Assembly (NCBI RefSeq): GCF_004168585.1
Contig: NZ_PGVH01000040.1
Location: 154,047-218,046 of the forward strand
From: Shewanella sp. OPT22
GTDB taxonomy: Bacteria > Pseudomonadota > Gammaproteobacteria > Enterobacterales > Shewanellaceae
Length of the DNA stretch: 64,000 bases
Direction: 5' to 3'
A program made the translations under genes and the position numbers. The notes below the pieces were generated by a model. The model was not told the origin of the DNA. It saw only the letters and a program-made list of their open reading frames with translations, and did no database searches. This document shows, piece by piece, positions 1 through 7,482 of this stretch; positions within the stretch are counted from its first letter, which is position 1; each line of letters starts with the position of its first letter.

Positions 1-460
1 ATTTCAAAGACGGTGAACGCCTAAGTTCAGCCAATCGATTCATAGTATCTGTAATCATTTTTTCGCCAATAATCACCTGCTCTATATTGAAGGAGTCGCA
101 GGTGTTGAAAAATGAAACTGATAGCGACTCATTTGGCAATAATTCTTTTATATGGATCTCTTTTAAATCTTTCTGTATTTCAAAATCTACAGCGACATTT
201 CTTGTACCATAGTTAAATTTAGGCGTGTACTGGAACTCACCTGAATAAATAATACGAATTTCGTTTTGCACATTCGGTGAATGATTATCCAAATCAAAAT
301 ATAAAATACTAATATCCGCTAATGAGTTTAATTCGCCTTCTGAGTTTGTACTTTTCAACTCATCAGGAATTGGAAATTCAAAAGGACCAAATGTGCGATA
401 ACCTACCGCGTCAGGAATCTCATTTTTAATGTGAATTCCATTTAAAATACTGCCTAGCAT
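1..460 (-). CDS. Hypothetical protein, partial (cassette gene)
   Basis: An open frame starts with ATG at 460 and runs off the left edge, giving 153 visible residues beginning MLGSILNGIHIKNEI. AGGAG lies 5 nt before the ATG. The visible part shows no signal peptide, membrane segment or motif I recognise, and looks like a soluble mixed alpha/beta protein with an acidic N-terminal half. It lies directly downstream, in the minus-strand sense, of an attC-like site, in line with three other genes in the same orientation, so I infer it is an integron cassette gene. Function unknown. Confidence 0.7.
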   Translation of the reverse strand, partial: MLGSILNGIHIKNEIPDAVGYRTFGPFEFPIPDELKSTNSEGELNSLADISILYFDLDNHSPNVQNEIRIIYSGEFQYTPKFNYGTRNVAVDFEIQKDLKEIHIKELLPNESLSVSFFNTCDSFNIEQVIIGEKMITDTMNRLAELRRSPSLK

Positions 461-474
461 AATTCTCCTAAAAC

Positions 475-530
475 CCTAACGCCCAATTCAGCTGCGCCGT
501 AGGCGTCAGCTGGAATTGCTTGTTATAAAC
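475..530 (-). repeat. attC-like site 1 of array 1
   Basis: A TAACGCC core at one end and CTTGTTATA at the other enclose an imperfect inverted repeat (AATTCAGCTGCGCC / GGCGTCAGCTGGAATT) around a GTA loop. The site is about 55 nt and closely resembles the sites at 897 and 1239. Read on the minus strand it has the gene - TAACAAG - GGCGTTA order typical of integron attC sites. Confidence 0.75.
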
Positions 531-879
531 GTTCTAATTTATATGATTGATAAACTGAATGTTTTGCTGTTAACCCATTTGTAACAACAATACTTAAAAG
601 AGCATAAATGATAGCCCAAGAAAGTAGCAAAACAGCAGCACCAACTAGAAACGGAAGTGCGCCATAAATTCCAGCACCACTTTTTGCAATTGACATTGAG
701 ACAAGTAATAGAGCTACAAGACCCAATATGTGCAAAAACGTACTGAATTTACTTAAAGTAGTACCAATATTTACCGAGTTTTGTGCAGTATCTAGATCAT
801 GTTGAAATTTATTCGGTGCCTTAACTTCAGAGGCTTCAACTTCTTTTTCTTTAATTTCCGTTTCTACAACCGTGTCCAT
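523..879 (-). CDS. Small two-helix membrane protein (cassette gene)
   Basis: 118 residues. The first 40 are hydrophilic and Glu/Lys/Val-rich with no signal peptide. Two hydrophobic segments follow, roughly residues 46-66 (FLHILGLVALLLVSMSIA) and 72-98 (YGALPFLVGAAVLLLSWAII), then a short basic tail. It is probably an inner-membrane protein with both termini on the same side. I recognise no family. An attC-like site lies on each side, and the 3' end of the gene runs into site 1, as is usual for integron cassettes. Function unknown. Confidence 0.65.
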   Translation of the reverse strand: MDTVVETEIKEKEVEASEVKAPNKFQHDLDTAQNSVNIGTTLSKFSTFLHILGLVALLLVSMSIAKSGAGIYGALPFLVGAAVLLLSWAIIYALLSIVVTNGLTAKHSVYQSYKLERL

Positions 880-896
880 ACGTATTCCTCGAAGTT

Positions 897-954
897 TATA
901 ACGCCAAATTCAGGTGCGCCGTAGGCGTGTCCGTTCTTGAGCGCCTTGTTATAT
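897..954 (-). repeat. attC-like site 2 of array 1
   Basis: An ATAACGCC core and a CTTGTTATA core flank a partial inverted repeat, with the same central GTGCGCCGTAGGCGT block as sites 1 and 3. The stop codon of the 949-1221 gene lies inside its GTTATAT core. The inner arms pair less well than in sites 1 and 3. Confidence 0.75.
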
Positions 955-1221
955 CTGAGGTTGAACGAAGCTTGGTTGAATTAGTGGGCTTCCTTTTTCA
1001 ATAGATTTTTTCTGAACTTCTGTTTGATCTTTCATTCGTTCAGTCAAATTCTTTTCCCACTCTTTGCGAACAGCTTCATCGCCTTTTAAAAACTGAATGT
1101 CGGCTTCTGTTTTTTTCTCAATAAGTGTTACATAAGCCTTAACTAATTCGGAATTTTCAGGGTTGGCTTCAATAACTCTTTCCAAAAAATTCCTACAATT
1201 GTTGAAATTGAAATCATTCAT
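949..1221 (-). CDS. Hypothetical 90-residue protein (cassette gene)
   Basis: A small soluble protein rich in charged residues, predicted mostly helical (MNDFNFNNCRNFLERVIEAN at the start), with a Pro/Gln-rich C-terminus. It has no signal peptide or membrane segment. The upstream sequence CAAGGAG followed by TATGTAATG gives a plausible ribosome binding site. Its TAA stop overlaps the first core of attC-like site 2, and site 3 lies about 20 bp before its start, so this is a compact one-gene cassette. I do not recognise the family. Confidence 0.6.
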   Translation of the reverse strand: MNDFNFNNCRNFLERVIEANPENSELVKAYVTLIEKKTEADIQFLKGDEAVRKEWEKNLTERMKDQTEVQKKSIEKGSPLIQPSFVQPQI

Positions 1222-1238
1222 TACATACTCCTTGTAAG

Positions 1239-1294
1239 ATATAACGCCTAAATCAGGTGCGCCGTAGGCGTCACCTGGATTTTCTTGTTAAATG
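1239..1294 (-). repeat. attC-like site 3 of array 1
   Basis: ATAACGCC and CTTGTTAAAT cores flank inverted arms (AATCAGGTGCGCC / GGCGTCACCTGGATT) with a GTA loop. It is the most symmetrical site of array 1 and nearly identical in its centre to site 1. Confidence 0.8.
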
Positions 1295-1304
1295 GCTTGA
1301 CTCA

Positions 1305-2567
1305 TTACTTCAAATGAAACCGCCTGAAGGATTGCACTATTTCATATGAGAGTAAGCCAAGAGCGATTTTCTGGAAGTAAAAGAGTACCTTTAAGCCAGC
1401 TAGCGTCCAACCTATTTCTTCGCCCGCTATATTATTTAACTTTAAAAGTGGGTTTAGCCAATCGAGATATGTGTTAATAAATAATGAAATAGAATCAGAT
1501 GATAAATGTATCTTTGTATAGCCTTTCAAGTTCATCGTGACAACAGTCAAAAACAAGATAATCGCAAGTAGAACTAAGATGCATTTTGTTATTGAAACAC
1601 CAATACCAATGTTTCTATACCACCAAAAAATAAACTTATCTTCTACGCTGTGTACATAACTTACATCATATATTCGCTCGTATTTTTCATATATTCTCTG
1701 CAAAAATGGGTTGTCATCTTTTTCGGCATAAGCTCGAAGCTCTGAGAATAGTTTTTTATGATGCTTGGGGTCGTTTAAAGATGAATCGATCTGCTCATGA
1801 AGATCGAAGAATACTGTTGTATTGAACTCTTTTTCTTTATGTTCTGTATCAATCGATAATTTTTTAATTTTATTTCGTTTTATAAAAGTTGCTCTACCAC
1901 AGCAAAAATATATATTCAGTAGTTCAGAGAATGTGTTTTTTTCAAAATGGAGATCGTTCATCAAGTACTGCTTACCATTCAAGTGGTCGCTTGCTTCCTG
2001 ACCATAAGGACGAATTGCATTAACAATAACTCTTTTAGCTTTATTATTTGTAAGGATTATTTTGTCTGGATGCTGTATATGACTAGATTCTATATTTTGA
2101 TGATAAGAAGGGATTATCTCTACATCTTGAAATGAGCAATTTTTAAACAAGAAATCATGAAAGAAAAATATTCTAGCATTTCCAGTGAATTCGATATTCA
2201 TAAAAGCAAAGCTATTTCTACTCTGTTCATCGTAGCCAAACAAATATAATTCGGAATCACCATCAACAATTAAGTTTTTTATGATGCAAGATGAGTGATA
2301 TAAGCTTTCACTTTCCCTAAGATTTTTGTTACTTCGCGTTGTGCAATCAAACTCAAAATTATCAGAAAGACCGATATCTTTAAGCTTTGATAAAAAGCCT
2401 TCTTTTCTTAAACCAACTTTTCTTGATTCATCATCGTAACTCAGCGGAGAATTTTTTAAGAGAAAAAGTAATTCTTGAAAGTCCTCTGCACTAACGTGTT
2501 TCTTTTTCCCATTACTGATCATTTCATTTTCTCGATTATGAGAGTTGCGCATAATATTTGGTGCCAT
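1305..2567 (-). CDS. Membrane protein with possible beta-helical N-terminal region (first cassette gene)
   Basis: 420 residues as read from ATG 2567; that ATG overlaps the presumed cassette boundary GTTAAATGG and has no visible ribosome site, so the in-frame ATG at 2522 (MISNGKKK) may be the true start. Residues about 90-240 hold short hydrophobic stretches with Asn/Phe patterns that vaguely recall pentapeptide-type beta-helices. A charged helical part follows (YAEKDDNPFLQRIYEKYERI). Two strong membrane segments lie near 330-350 (KCILVLLAIILFLTVVTMNL) and 395-415, ending YEIVQSFRRFHLK. This layout of a soluble sensor-like domain plus C-terminal membrane pair is seen in some uncharacterised channel-like proteins; the function is not established. 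Confidence 0.6.
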   Translation of the reverse strand: MAPNIMRNSHNRENEMISNGKKKHVSAEDFQELLFLLKNSPLSYDDESRKVGLRKEGFLSKLKDIGLSDNFEFDCTTRSNKNLRESESLYHSSCIIKNLIVDGDSELYLFGYDEQSRNSFAFMNIEFTGNARIFFFHDFLFKNCSFQDVEIIPSYHQNIESSHIQHPDKIILTNNKAKRVIVNAIRPYGQEASDHLNGKQYLMNDLHFEKNTFSELLNIYFCCGRATFIKRNKIKKLSIDTEHKEKEFNTTVFFDLHEQIDSSLNDPKHHKKLFSELRAYAEKDDNPFLQRIYEKYERIYDVSYVHSVEDKFIFWWYRNIGIGVSITKCILVLLAIILFLTVVTMNLKGYTKIHLSSDSISLFINTYLDWLNPLLKLNNIAGEEIGWTLAGLKVLFYFQKIALGLLSYEIVQSFRRFHLK

Positions 2568-2568
2568 T

Positions 2569-2770
2569 TAACATTTTAATACTGCGCACTCTCATTTATA
2601 CATAAAAATTTACAATAAAATGTATTGCGCAACATCATGTTATTTAAAATAAAAAGAATGATATCCCATTTAATTACATCAGACAAAATGAGAATTCGCC
2701 TTTACCTCGTTCAGCATTCTCGTTATCTCTGCAGCGGTGAAAATAATTTACTTAATTTCAATCGGTTAAC
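2569..2770 (-). other. Leader shared with second cassette array (possible attI remnant)
   Basis: This stretch begins TAACATTTTAATACTGC directly at the start of the first cassette and also carries GTTCAGCATTCTCGTTAT near 2700. The same blocks, in the same order and spacing, begin the array at 60.28 kb. Position and orientation are those of an attI site, but no integrase reading frame follows. Confidence 0.5.
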
Positions 2771-2971
2771 TTGAGTTGAGTTGATAGGTGAGAACTATTC
2801 ATTTGCAAATTACGCTTAATTTTTATGTTCAGTCAGTCACGCTGTATAGATAGCCAACTCTTTTTGTGTGTGAACTGTCGCAAGAAAACATCCGTTACCT
2901 CTGGCATTATTTTCGATAAGTGCTGGATATCACTACGAAGCTGGTTTGCTGCAGTATGGTATATATCGTAA

Positions 2972-3175
2972 GTGCAGCATGGATGCTGCGCTAGTTTACG
3001 AGGTACATGGATGTACCATCGGAAACGTTAGAATATTTTTATTGTAAGACGAATAACGTTTTACTTTGCGGGGCGGCTTAGGGGATTCAAAAGGGGAAGC
3101 AGCTAGAGGCGTTCCCTTTGGGGGTGCGAACTGCAACTCCACGACCTTATAAACTTCAAAGAAGTTTTACATGAG
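2972..3175 (+). repeat. Dispersed repeat, copy A
   Basis: It contains GTGCAGCATGGATGCTGC, GGTACATGGATGTACCATC, GGGGATTCAAAAGGGGAA, then CTGCAACTCCACGACC and AAACTTCAAAGAAGTTTTAC. The same blocks occur in the same order at 32837-33043 and inverted at 30712-30925. No coding potential seen. Together with the leader to its left it fills the gene-free stretch 2568-3210. Confidence 0.7.
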
Positions 3176-3210
3176 AAACGACCAAAGACCTTTCAGGGCG
3201 CATAACCCCA

Positions 3211-4110
3211 TCATAATTTTGGCCTTAGATTTTCAATAACTTCTGTGCTCACCCAATATAAATTTGATAATCCGTCTTCTTCGTTGAATCGGCTAAAAAA
3301 TAAATATTTTCCATCTGGCGTGACACTTGGGACGGTTTCCAAAAAGTTAGAATTAACGGTATCTCCAAGGTTAATTGGCTTTGTCCATGCTCCATCTTTT
3401 TTCTTAAAATAAACAAAAATATCGTTTTGTCTTTCCTTATCTTCTTTGTTTCGAGCATTTACCAATAAATAATCTTGAGATGGGGAAATGAAGGCGTGGA
3501 GTCCAAATTCAATGTCAACTTCCTGCACTTTGGGAAAGCTTCCGTTGTTGTTAGGTGCATAGTAGGTTTTCATTTTTGATATATTAAAATAGTAAAGGTC
3601 GCCGTTGTTAGCTTGAACCGGAAAGAAAACAAGATCGTCATTTATAGGTGAATCAAGTCTTTTTGCCTTGCTCCACGCATTATCTAAGCGATCTACATAC
3701 CAGATTTTATTATCCGTGTAGTCAGACTTAGCCGTAGTAAAATAAATTCGTTTACTGTCCGCCGTGATAAACGGATGCATTTCTTGCTCTTTTTTTCCTT
3801 TGGTGAAGTTTGCTTTTTGTATCGGTTTCCATTTTTTATCTTCTAATTTTGAAAAATAGATAACACCATTTTCGTCCTTTTTATGTGCTTTAAAATATAT
3901 TTCATCTAAATCAGAGGAAAACGAAATACCGCCCTCATATCTTCCATTGATTGACACAAGACCTGGTGCAAAAATTTCTGGGATTAAACCGGGTGGCTTT
4001 TGCCCTAAATAAGGGCCTTCTAAGACTGGAAACTCATCTTGACCATAACTGTTGCAACTAAAAGCTAGAATAGAAGACAACAAAACAATTGAAATACAAA
4101 TATGCTTCAT
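3211..4110 (-). CDS. Lipoprotein with PD40/TolB-like beta-propeller repeats
   Basis: 299 residues. The N-terminus has a lipoprotein signal (hydrophobic stretch, then AFSC, probable lipidated Cys19). The rest is a series of beta-propeller strands with the PD40 pattern: FSSDLDEIYF, PFITADSKRIYFTT, FISPSQDYLLVNAR, PSVTPDGKYLFFSR. It is probably a periplasmic or outer-membrane-attached protein that binds something through a six-bladed propeller. The family is common in marine bacteria and Bacteroidetes without a fixed function. It stands alone on the minus strand, with a palindrome (4157-4182) in its upstream region. Confidence 0.75.
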   Translation of the reverse strand: MKHICISIVLLSSILAFSCNSYGQDEFPVLEGPYLGQKPPGLIPEIFAPGLVSINGRYEGGISFSSDLDEIYFKAHKKDENGVIYFSKLEDKKWKPIQKANFTKGKKEQEMHPFITADSKRIYFTTAKSDYTDNKIWYVDRLDNAWSKAKRLDSPINDDLVFFPVQANNGDLYYFNISKMKTYYAPNNNGSFPKVQEVDIEFGLHAFISPSQDYLLVNARNKEDKERQNDIFVYFKKKDGAWTKPINLGDTVNSNFLETVPSVTPDGKYLFFSRFNEEDGLSNLYWVSTEVIENLRPKL

Positions 4111-4157
4111 AGTTTTTCCTTGTTCGACATTATCGTTATTACACTTTTGTAGATATT

Positions 4158-4181
4158 TATACCAATTACAGTAATTGGTAT
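4158..4181. repeat. 23-bp palindrome matching a MITE terminus
   Basis: ATACCAATTAC-A-GTAATTGGTAT is a perfect palindrome around one base. Its arms equal the terminal inverted repeats of the 263-bp element at 62709-62971, so it is probably a collapsed or minimal relative. Confidence 0.6.
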
Positions 4182-4361
4182 TATTACCTTTATTTCGGTC
4201 AATTTTGATCCTATTAAAAGTGTAACTGTGTACAGGAAACCCAAGGGTAAACTAGCCAAAGAGTTTCCTTTTAACTGCTGTGATGTGCGACATCACGACT
4301 TGCGAAACTTTGAAGAAGTTTAAATTTTCCCTGAGAAAATGAATCCAATTCAACAACAAAC

Positions 4362-6503
4362 CTAAAACTGACCTGACAACGTTAACGTGTACCTAGGCTT
4401 ACGATGCACCTTCCTCTGTTCATATCTCAAAAAACCAGAATTGGTAAACAACCCAGAATACCGTTGCCTAAACTCTTTATATTTACGCTTAAAAATAAAC
4501 TGTGTATTGAATCTGAGCTTAAAGTTTTTATTAATCTGGTAATCGATAAAACCTTCGCCCGTTAACTCATTTTCAAACTTCCCCAAATAGTCGAATCGTG
4601 AGAAACGATTTGGCGTGCGCTTGATAAGCGTAAAATTCAACGAAGTATTAGGTAAAATCTCATTCTGATTAACCGTTAAATCCCAGCGGCTTGAGCTTTT
4701 CCAAACCATAGATGAATCATTACCAGTAAAAGGATCGACAACTTCACTGTCTCTCAGGGTTAAATTAGTACTGATCAAAGTGTTTTCAAAACCAAACTCT
4801 TTCAGTTCTGAATAAGCTTCAAACATCACACCATATTCTTTTGCTTTATCAACATTGCCCTCACCTGCCCGAATTGCCAACGGGACTTCAGTAATTAAAT
4901 CGGTGATATCGTAATAATACGGTGTGGTTTTCAGACTGGCAGTTTTATCCGCCCATTGAACTTCATAGCTTACCGAAAACTCATCTTGAACTTGCGGTTT
5001 AAGGTTTGGATTAGTTTCTTCTAGGCGCACTTCATCTCGATTAAACTCTGGTACAAAATCATTGAGGTCAAGTTGGCTTACAGTGCGTTCATAGTTAAAA
5101 CGTAACTGCTGTGAATCAGTTAAATCGTACTGAAGGTTTAACCTTGGCTTCCAGTAATCAAAGGTGCGCGATGAACGATCTTTAATTTGGTTTGTACCAT
5201 CATCAACTAGAGTAAAATCGGTATTCACATCCATAGTTGAACGCTCATACACTAATGATGCTTGTAGGTTTAAATCGCTTGCCAGTGCATAGGTATGATG
5301 TGAGAAAACTTCATAGCGTGTTTCTTTAATATCGTTTAGCTCAGTAGAGTGGTACGCCCCACCCTCGCTGATAAATTGTAGGTTTTCGTCGCGAGTATTA
5401 ATGGCAATTTCAGCTCCTGTATCTGTCGAATATTTAGGCGAAGCTTGATAATCCCAGCTTCCTCGAAGCACGTTTTCAGTGCCAATGTAACGCCTCGGTA
5501 ATCGGTAATCTAAAATTTCCTCATCGACTTCTAAACCTGATACTCTCCATAGTTGATCATTAGCTTTTTCCCTATTACTGATAAAAAGCAGTTTTAATTG
5601 GCTTTGCTCTGATAAATCATGGGTAATATCACCACCTAACTCCCATTGGTAAAGTCCCCAATCGATAACAACTTTATTGATACCAAAATCATCAGCCAGC
5701 AATTCTTGATGTTCAGTAACATAATCTGCGTTGACAGAGATACGCTCATATATGCCATTAAGGTTTAGAGCTGTTTTATCAGAGAATGGATATTCAAACT
5801 TGCCGTTAAATTGAGTCTCTTCATAACGATTATCACGTACACGGAAAAAACTGTCAGTAAGCTCACCTTGAGGTGATGCATAGGCCTCCTCAATGGTGAG
5901 TTTGGTTAAGTAGATATTATTATTGAAGCCGACTCGGTATTTGGCTTTACCAATACCTGAGCTAAACAAAATTGAGCCTTGAGGTTTAACAGGAGTGCCG
6001 GATGTTTTAACTGCTCCAACTGACCATAACAAAGAATCTTCAACTTCGTCTTTTAGTACCACGTTTATTACTAGGCCATTACTTTGAATATCGAATCCAG
6101 CCGTAGAGCCTCGAATTAGCTCAATATAATCAACGTCTGTGGCTTGAATATTATCAAGCTCTTCACGGGTGCCATTTTCTTTACCTGCTACACGTTGGCC
6201 ATTAATTAAGATCTGATCCCCACCAGAGCCAAAACCTCGATTGTTAGAATTTCGACTTAATGCGAGCACTAAGCTTTTTGCACCGGGGATGTTATTTAGG
6301 ACGTCATATAGCGTTTGTGGTTCAAACGCCAGAAAGTACGTACTGTCGAAGCGTTCAACATTATCAGCAATTTGATCAACCGCTAACGCAGCGCTGTTTG
6401 CCGATATCAGTGAGCCGGTCACTATCACACCTATCACGAATCGTGATAACAATGTTTTTCTGAAATTGAACCGCAAAGTCGAACTTTCGTAACCATTTTT
6501 CAT
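4362..6503 (-). CDS. TonB-dependent outer membrane receptor
   Basis: 713 residues. A signal peptide of about 40 residues (FVIGVIVTGSLISANSAALA) is followed by a plug domain (about 50-155: DVLNNIPGAKSLVLALSR, DQILINGQRVAG, IELIRGSTAGF) and a long 22-strand-type barrel with repeated aromatic strand ends, finishing TLTLSGQF with the terminal Phe expected of outer membrane proteins. The plug is short and the usual TonB box is not obvious. The ligand is unknown. It is divergent from a two-component system 170 bp away, which may regulate it. The spacer 6504-6670 holds no other gene. Confidence 0.88.
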   Translation of the reverse strand: MKNGYESSTLRFNFRKTLLSRFVIGVIVTGSLISANSAALAVDQIADNVERFDSTYFLAFEPQTLYDVLNNIPGAKSLVLALSRNSNNRGFGSGGDQILINGQRVAGKENGTREELDNIQATDVDYIELIRGSTAGFDIQSNGLVINVVLKDEVEDSLLWSVGAVKTSGTPVKPQGSILFSSGIGKAKYRVGFNNNIYLTKLTIEEAYASPQGELTDSFFRVRDNRYEETQFNGKFEYPFSDKTALNLNGIYERISVNADYVTEHQELLADDFGINKVVIDWGLYQWELGGDITHDLSEQSQLKLLFISNREKANDQLWRVSGLEVDEEILDYRLPRRYIGTENVLRGSWDYQASPKYSTDTGAEIAINTRDENLQFISEGGAYHSTELNDIKETRYEVFSHHTYALASDLNLQASLVYERSTMDVNTDFTLVDDGTNQIKDRSSRTFDYWKPRLNLQYDLTDSQQLRFNYERTVSQLDLNDFVPEFNRDEVRLEETNPNLKPQVQDEFSVSYEVQWADKTASLKTTPYYYDITDLITEVPLAIRAGEGNVDKAKEYGVMFEAYSELKEFGFENTLISTNLTLRDSEVVDPFTGNDSSMVWKSSSRWDLTVNQNEILPNTSLNFTLIKRTPNRFSRFDYLGKFENELTGEGFIDYQINKNFKLRFNTQFIFKRKYKEFRQRYSGLFTNSGFLRYEQRKVHRKPRYTLTLSGQF

Positions 6504-6670
6504 TATTAAATCCCTGAAATGAAATCTGGAGTTATGTTATGCAGCGGCCGCCGGAGTAAGTAGACACAAAAAGTAAAAATACCTCATTACAATTTTTACA
6601 AAAGTTTGCAATTCCACGATCAACTTGCTTGATATACTCACACTCAATTAAAAGAAAATAAAAAGAATCA

Positions 6671-7372
6671 ATGGATATGAGCATAAAACCGAAACTACTT
6701 ATTGTTGAGGATGAGCCGACTATCTTGCGTGGACTCACCGATTTATTTGTATTTCACGGCTATGATGTCAGTAGTGAAACTGACGGAAAAAAAGGGCTTG
6801 AGCAAGCATTAACAGGCAATTTTCACTGCATTATTTTAGACGTTATGCTGCCCTCAATGAACGGATTCGATATCTGCAATGCCATTCGTCAGCAGTCTGC
6901 GACGCAAGCCGTCATCATGCTCACCGCAAAAAACGCCGAAGAAGATATCATTAATGGCTTAAGCTTGGGTGCAGATGATTATTTAGCTAAGCCATTTTCA
7001 ACTTCAGAATTGGTTTTAAGAGTCAGCGCATTACTTCGTCGTACAGGTTTTTCGAGCACTGACAGCATCATCACCATTAATGATGAAGTGAATGTTTGCC
7101 TAAAAAAATTAACTGGCACTTCTTACCATAAAGAAATTCGTTACACTCGGCGCGAAGCCACTATTTTGAGTTTTCTGCATCAGCAACAAAAGTCAGTATC
7201 GCGTGAGGAACTGTTAAAAGAAGTTTGGGGCTACAAATCCACTGACTGCCTAGATACTCGCACCGTAGATATTCATATCGCTAAGATTCGTAAGAAAATC
7301 GAACTGGATCCGAAAATGCCTGAACTGCTAGTTACCTTAAGGGGTGAAGGCTATCAATTACTCTGTAATTAA
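6671..7372 (+). CDS. OmpR/PhoB-family response regulator
   Basis: 233 residues. The receiver domain (about 8-122) carries the acidic pair E13/D14, phospho-acceptor D57 in ILDVMLP, T85 in MLTAK and K107 in LAKPF. A C-terminal winged helix (about 135-232) holds YTRREATILSFL and the end motif TLRGEGYQL. It is a DNA-binding transcription regulator controlled by the kinase encoded 110 bp downstream. Start may be ATG 6671 or ATG 6677 (MSIKPK); upstream AAAAAGAATCA gives only a weak ribosome site. The neighbouring divergent TonB receptor is the obvious candidate target. Confidence 0.92.
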   Translation: MDMSIKPKLLIVEDEPTILRGLTDLFVFHGYDVSSETDGKKGLEQALTGNFHCIILDVMLPSMNGFDICNAIRQQSATQAVIMLTAKNAEEDIINGLSLGADDYLAKPFSTSELVLRVSALLRRTGFSSTDSIITINDEVNVCLKKLTGTSYHKEIRYTRREATILSFLHQQQKSVSREELLKEVWGYKSTDCLDTRTVDIHIAKIRKKIELDPKMPELLVTLRGEGYQLLCN

Positions 7373-7482
7373 AATTAGAGTCGAATGCTTATGTAGAATG
7401 CTACACCTCACATTCGCCGCTTTGAATAAACACAAAATCTACTGCAGCAACTCGAAATAATTAATTGGGCACGACCTCTATC

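Noticed and set aside
2688-2765. Short plus-strand frame (MRIRLYLVQHS) in the leader, similar to one at 60399, as an integrase start or phosphatase
   Set aside because: The frames stop after about 28 codons and lack any integrase motif; similarity follows from the shared leader DNA.
6543-6550. GCGGCCGC site as a sign of a cloning vector
   Set aside because: Flanks are ordinary intergenic sequence; one site is not evidence of vector.
7465-7482. TTG start for the histidine kinase
   Set aside because: No ribosome site favours it and ATG 7483 gives a normal N-terminus; kept only as an alternative.
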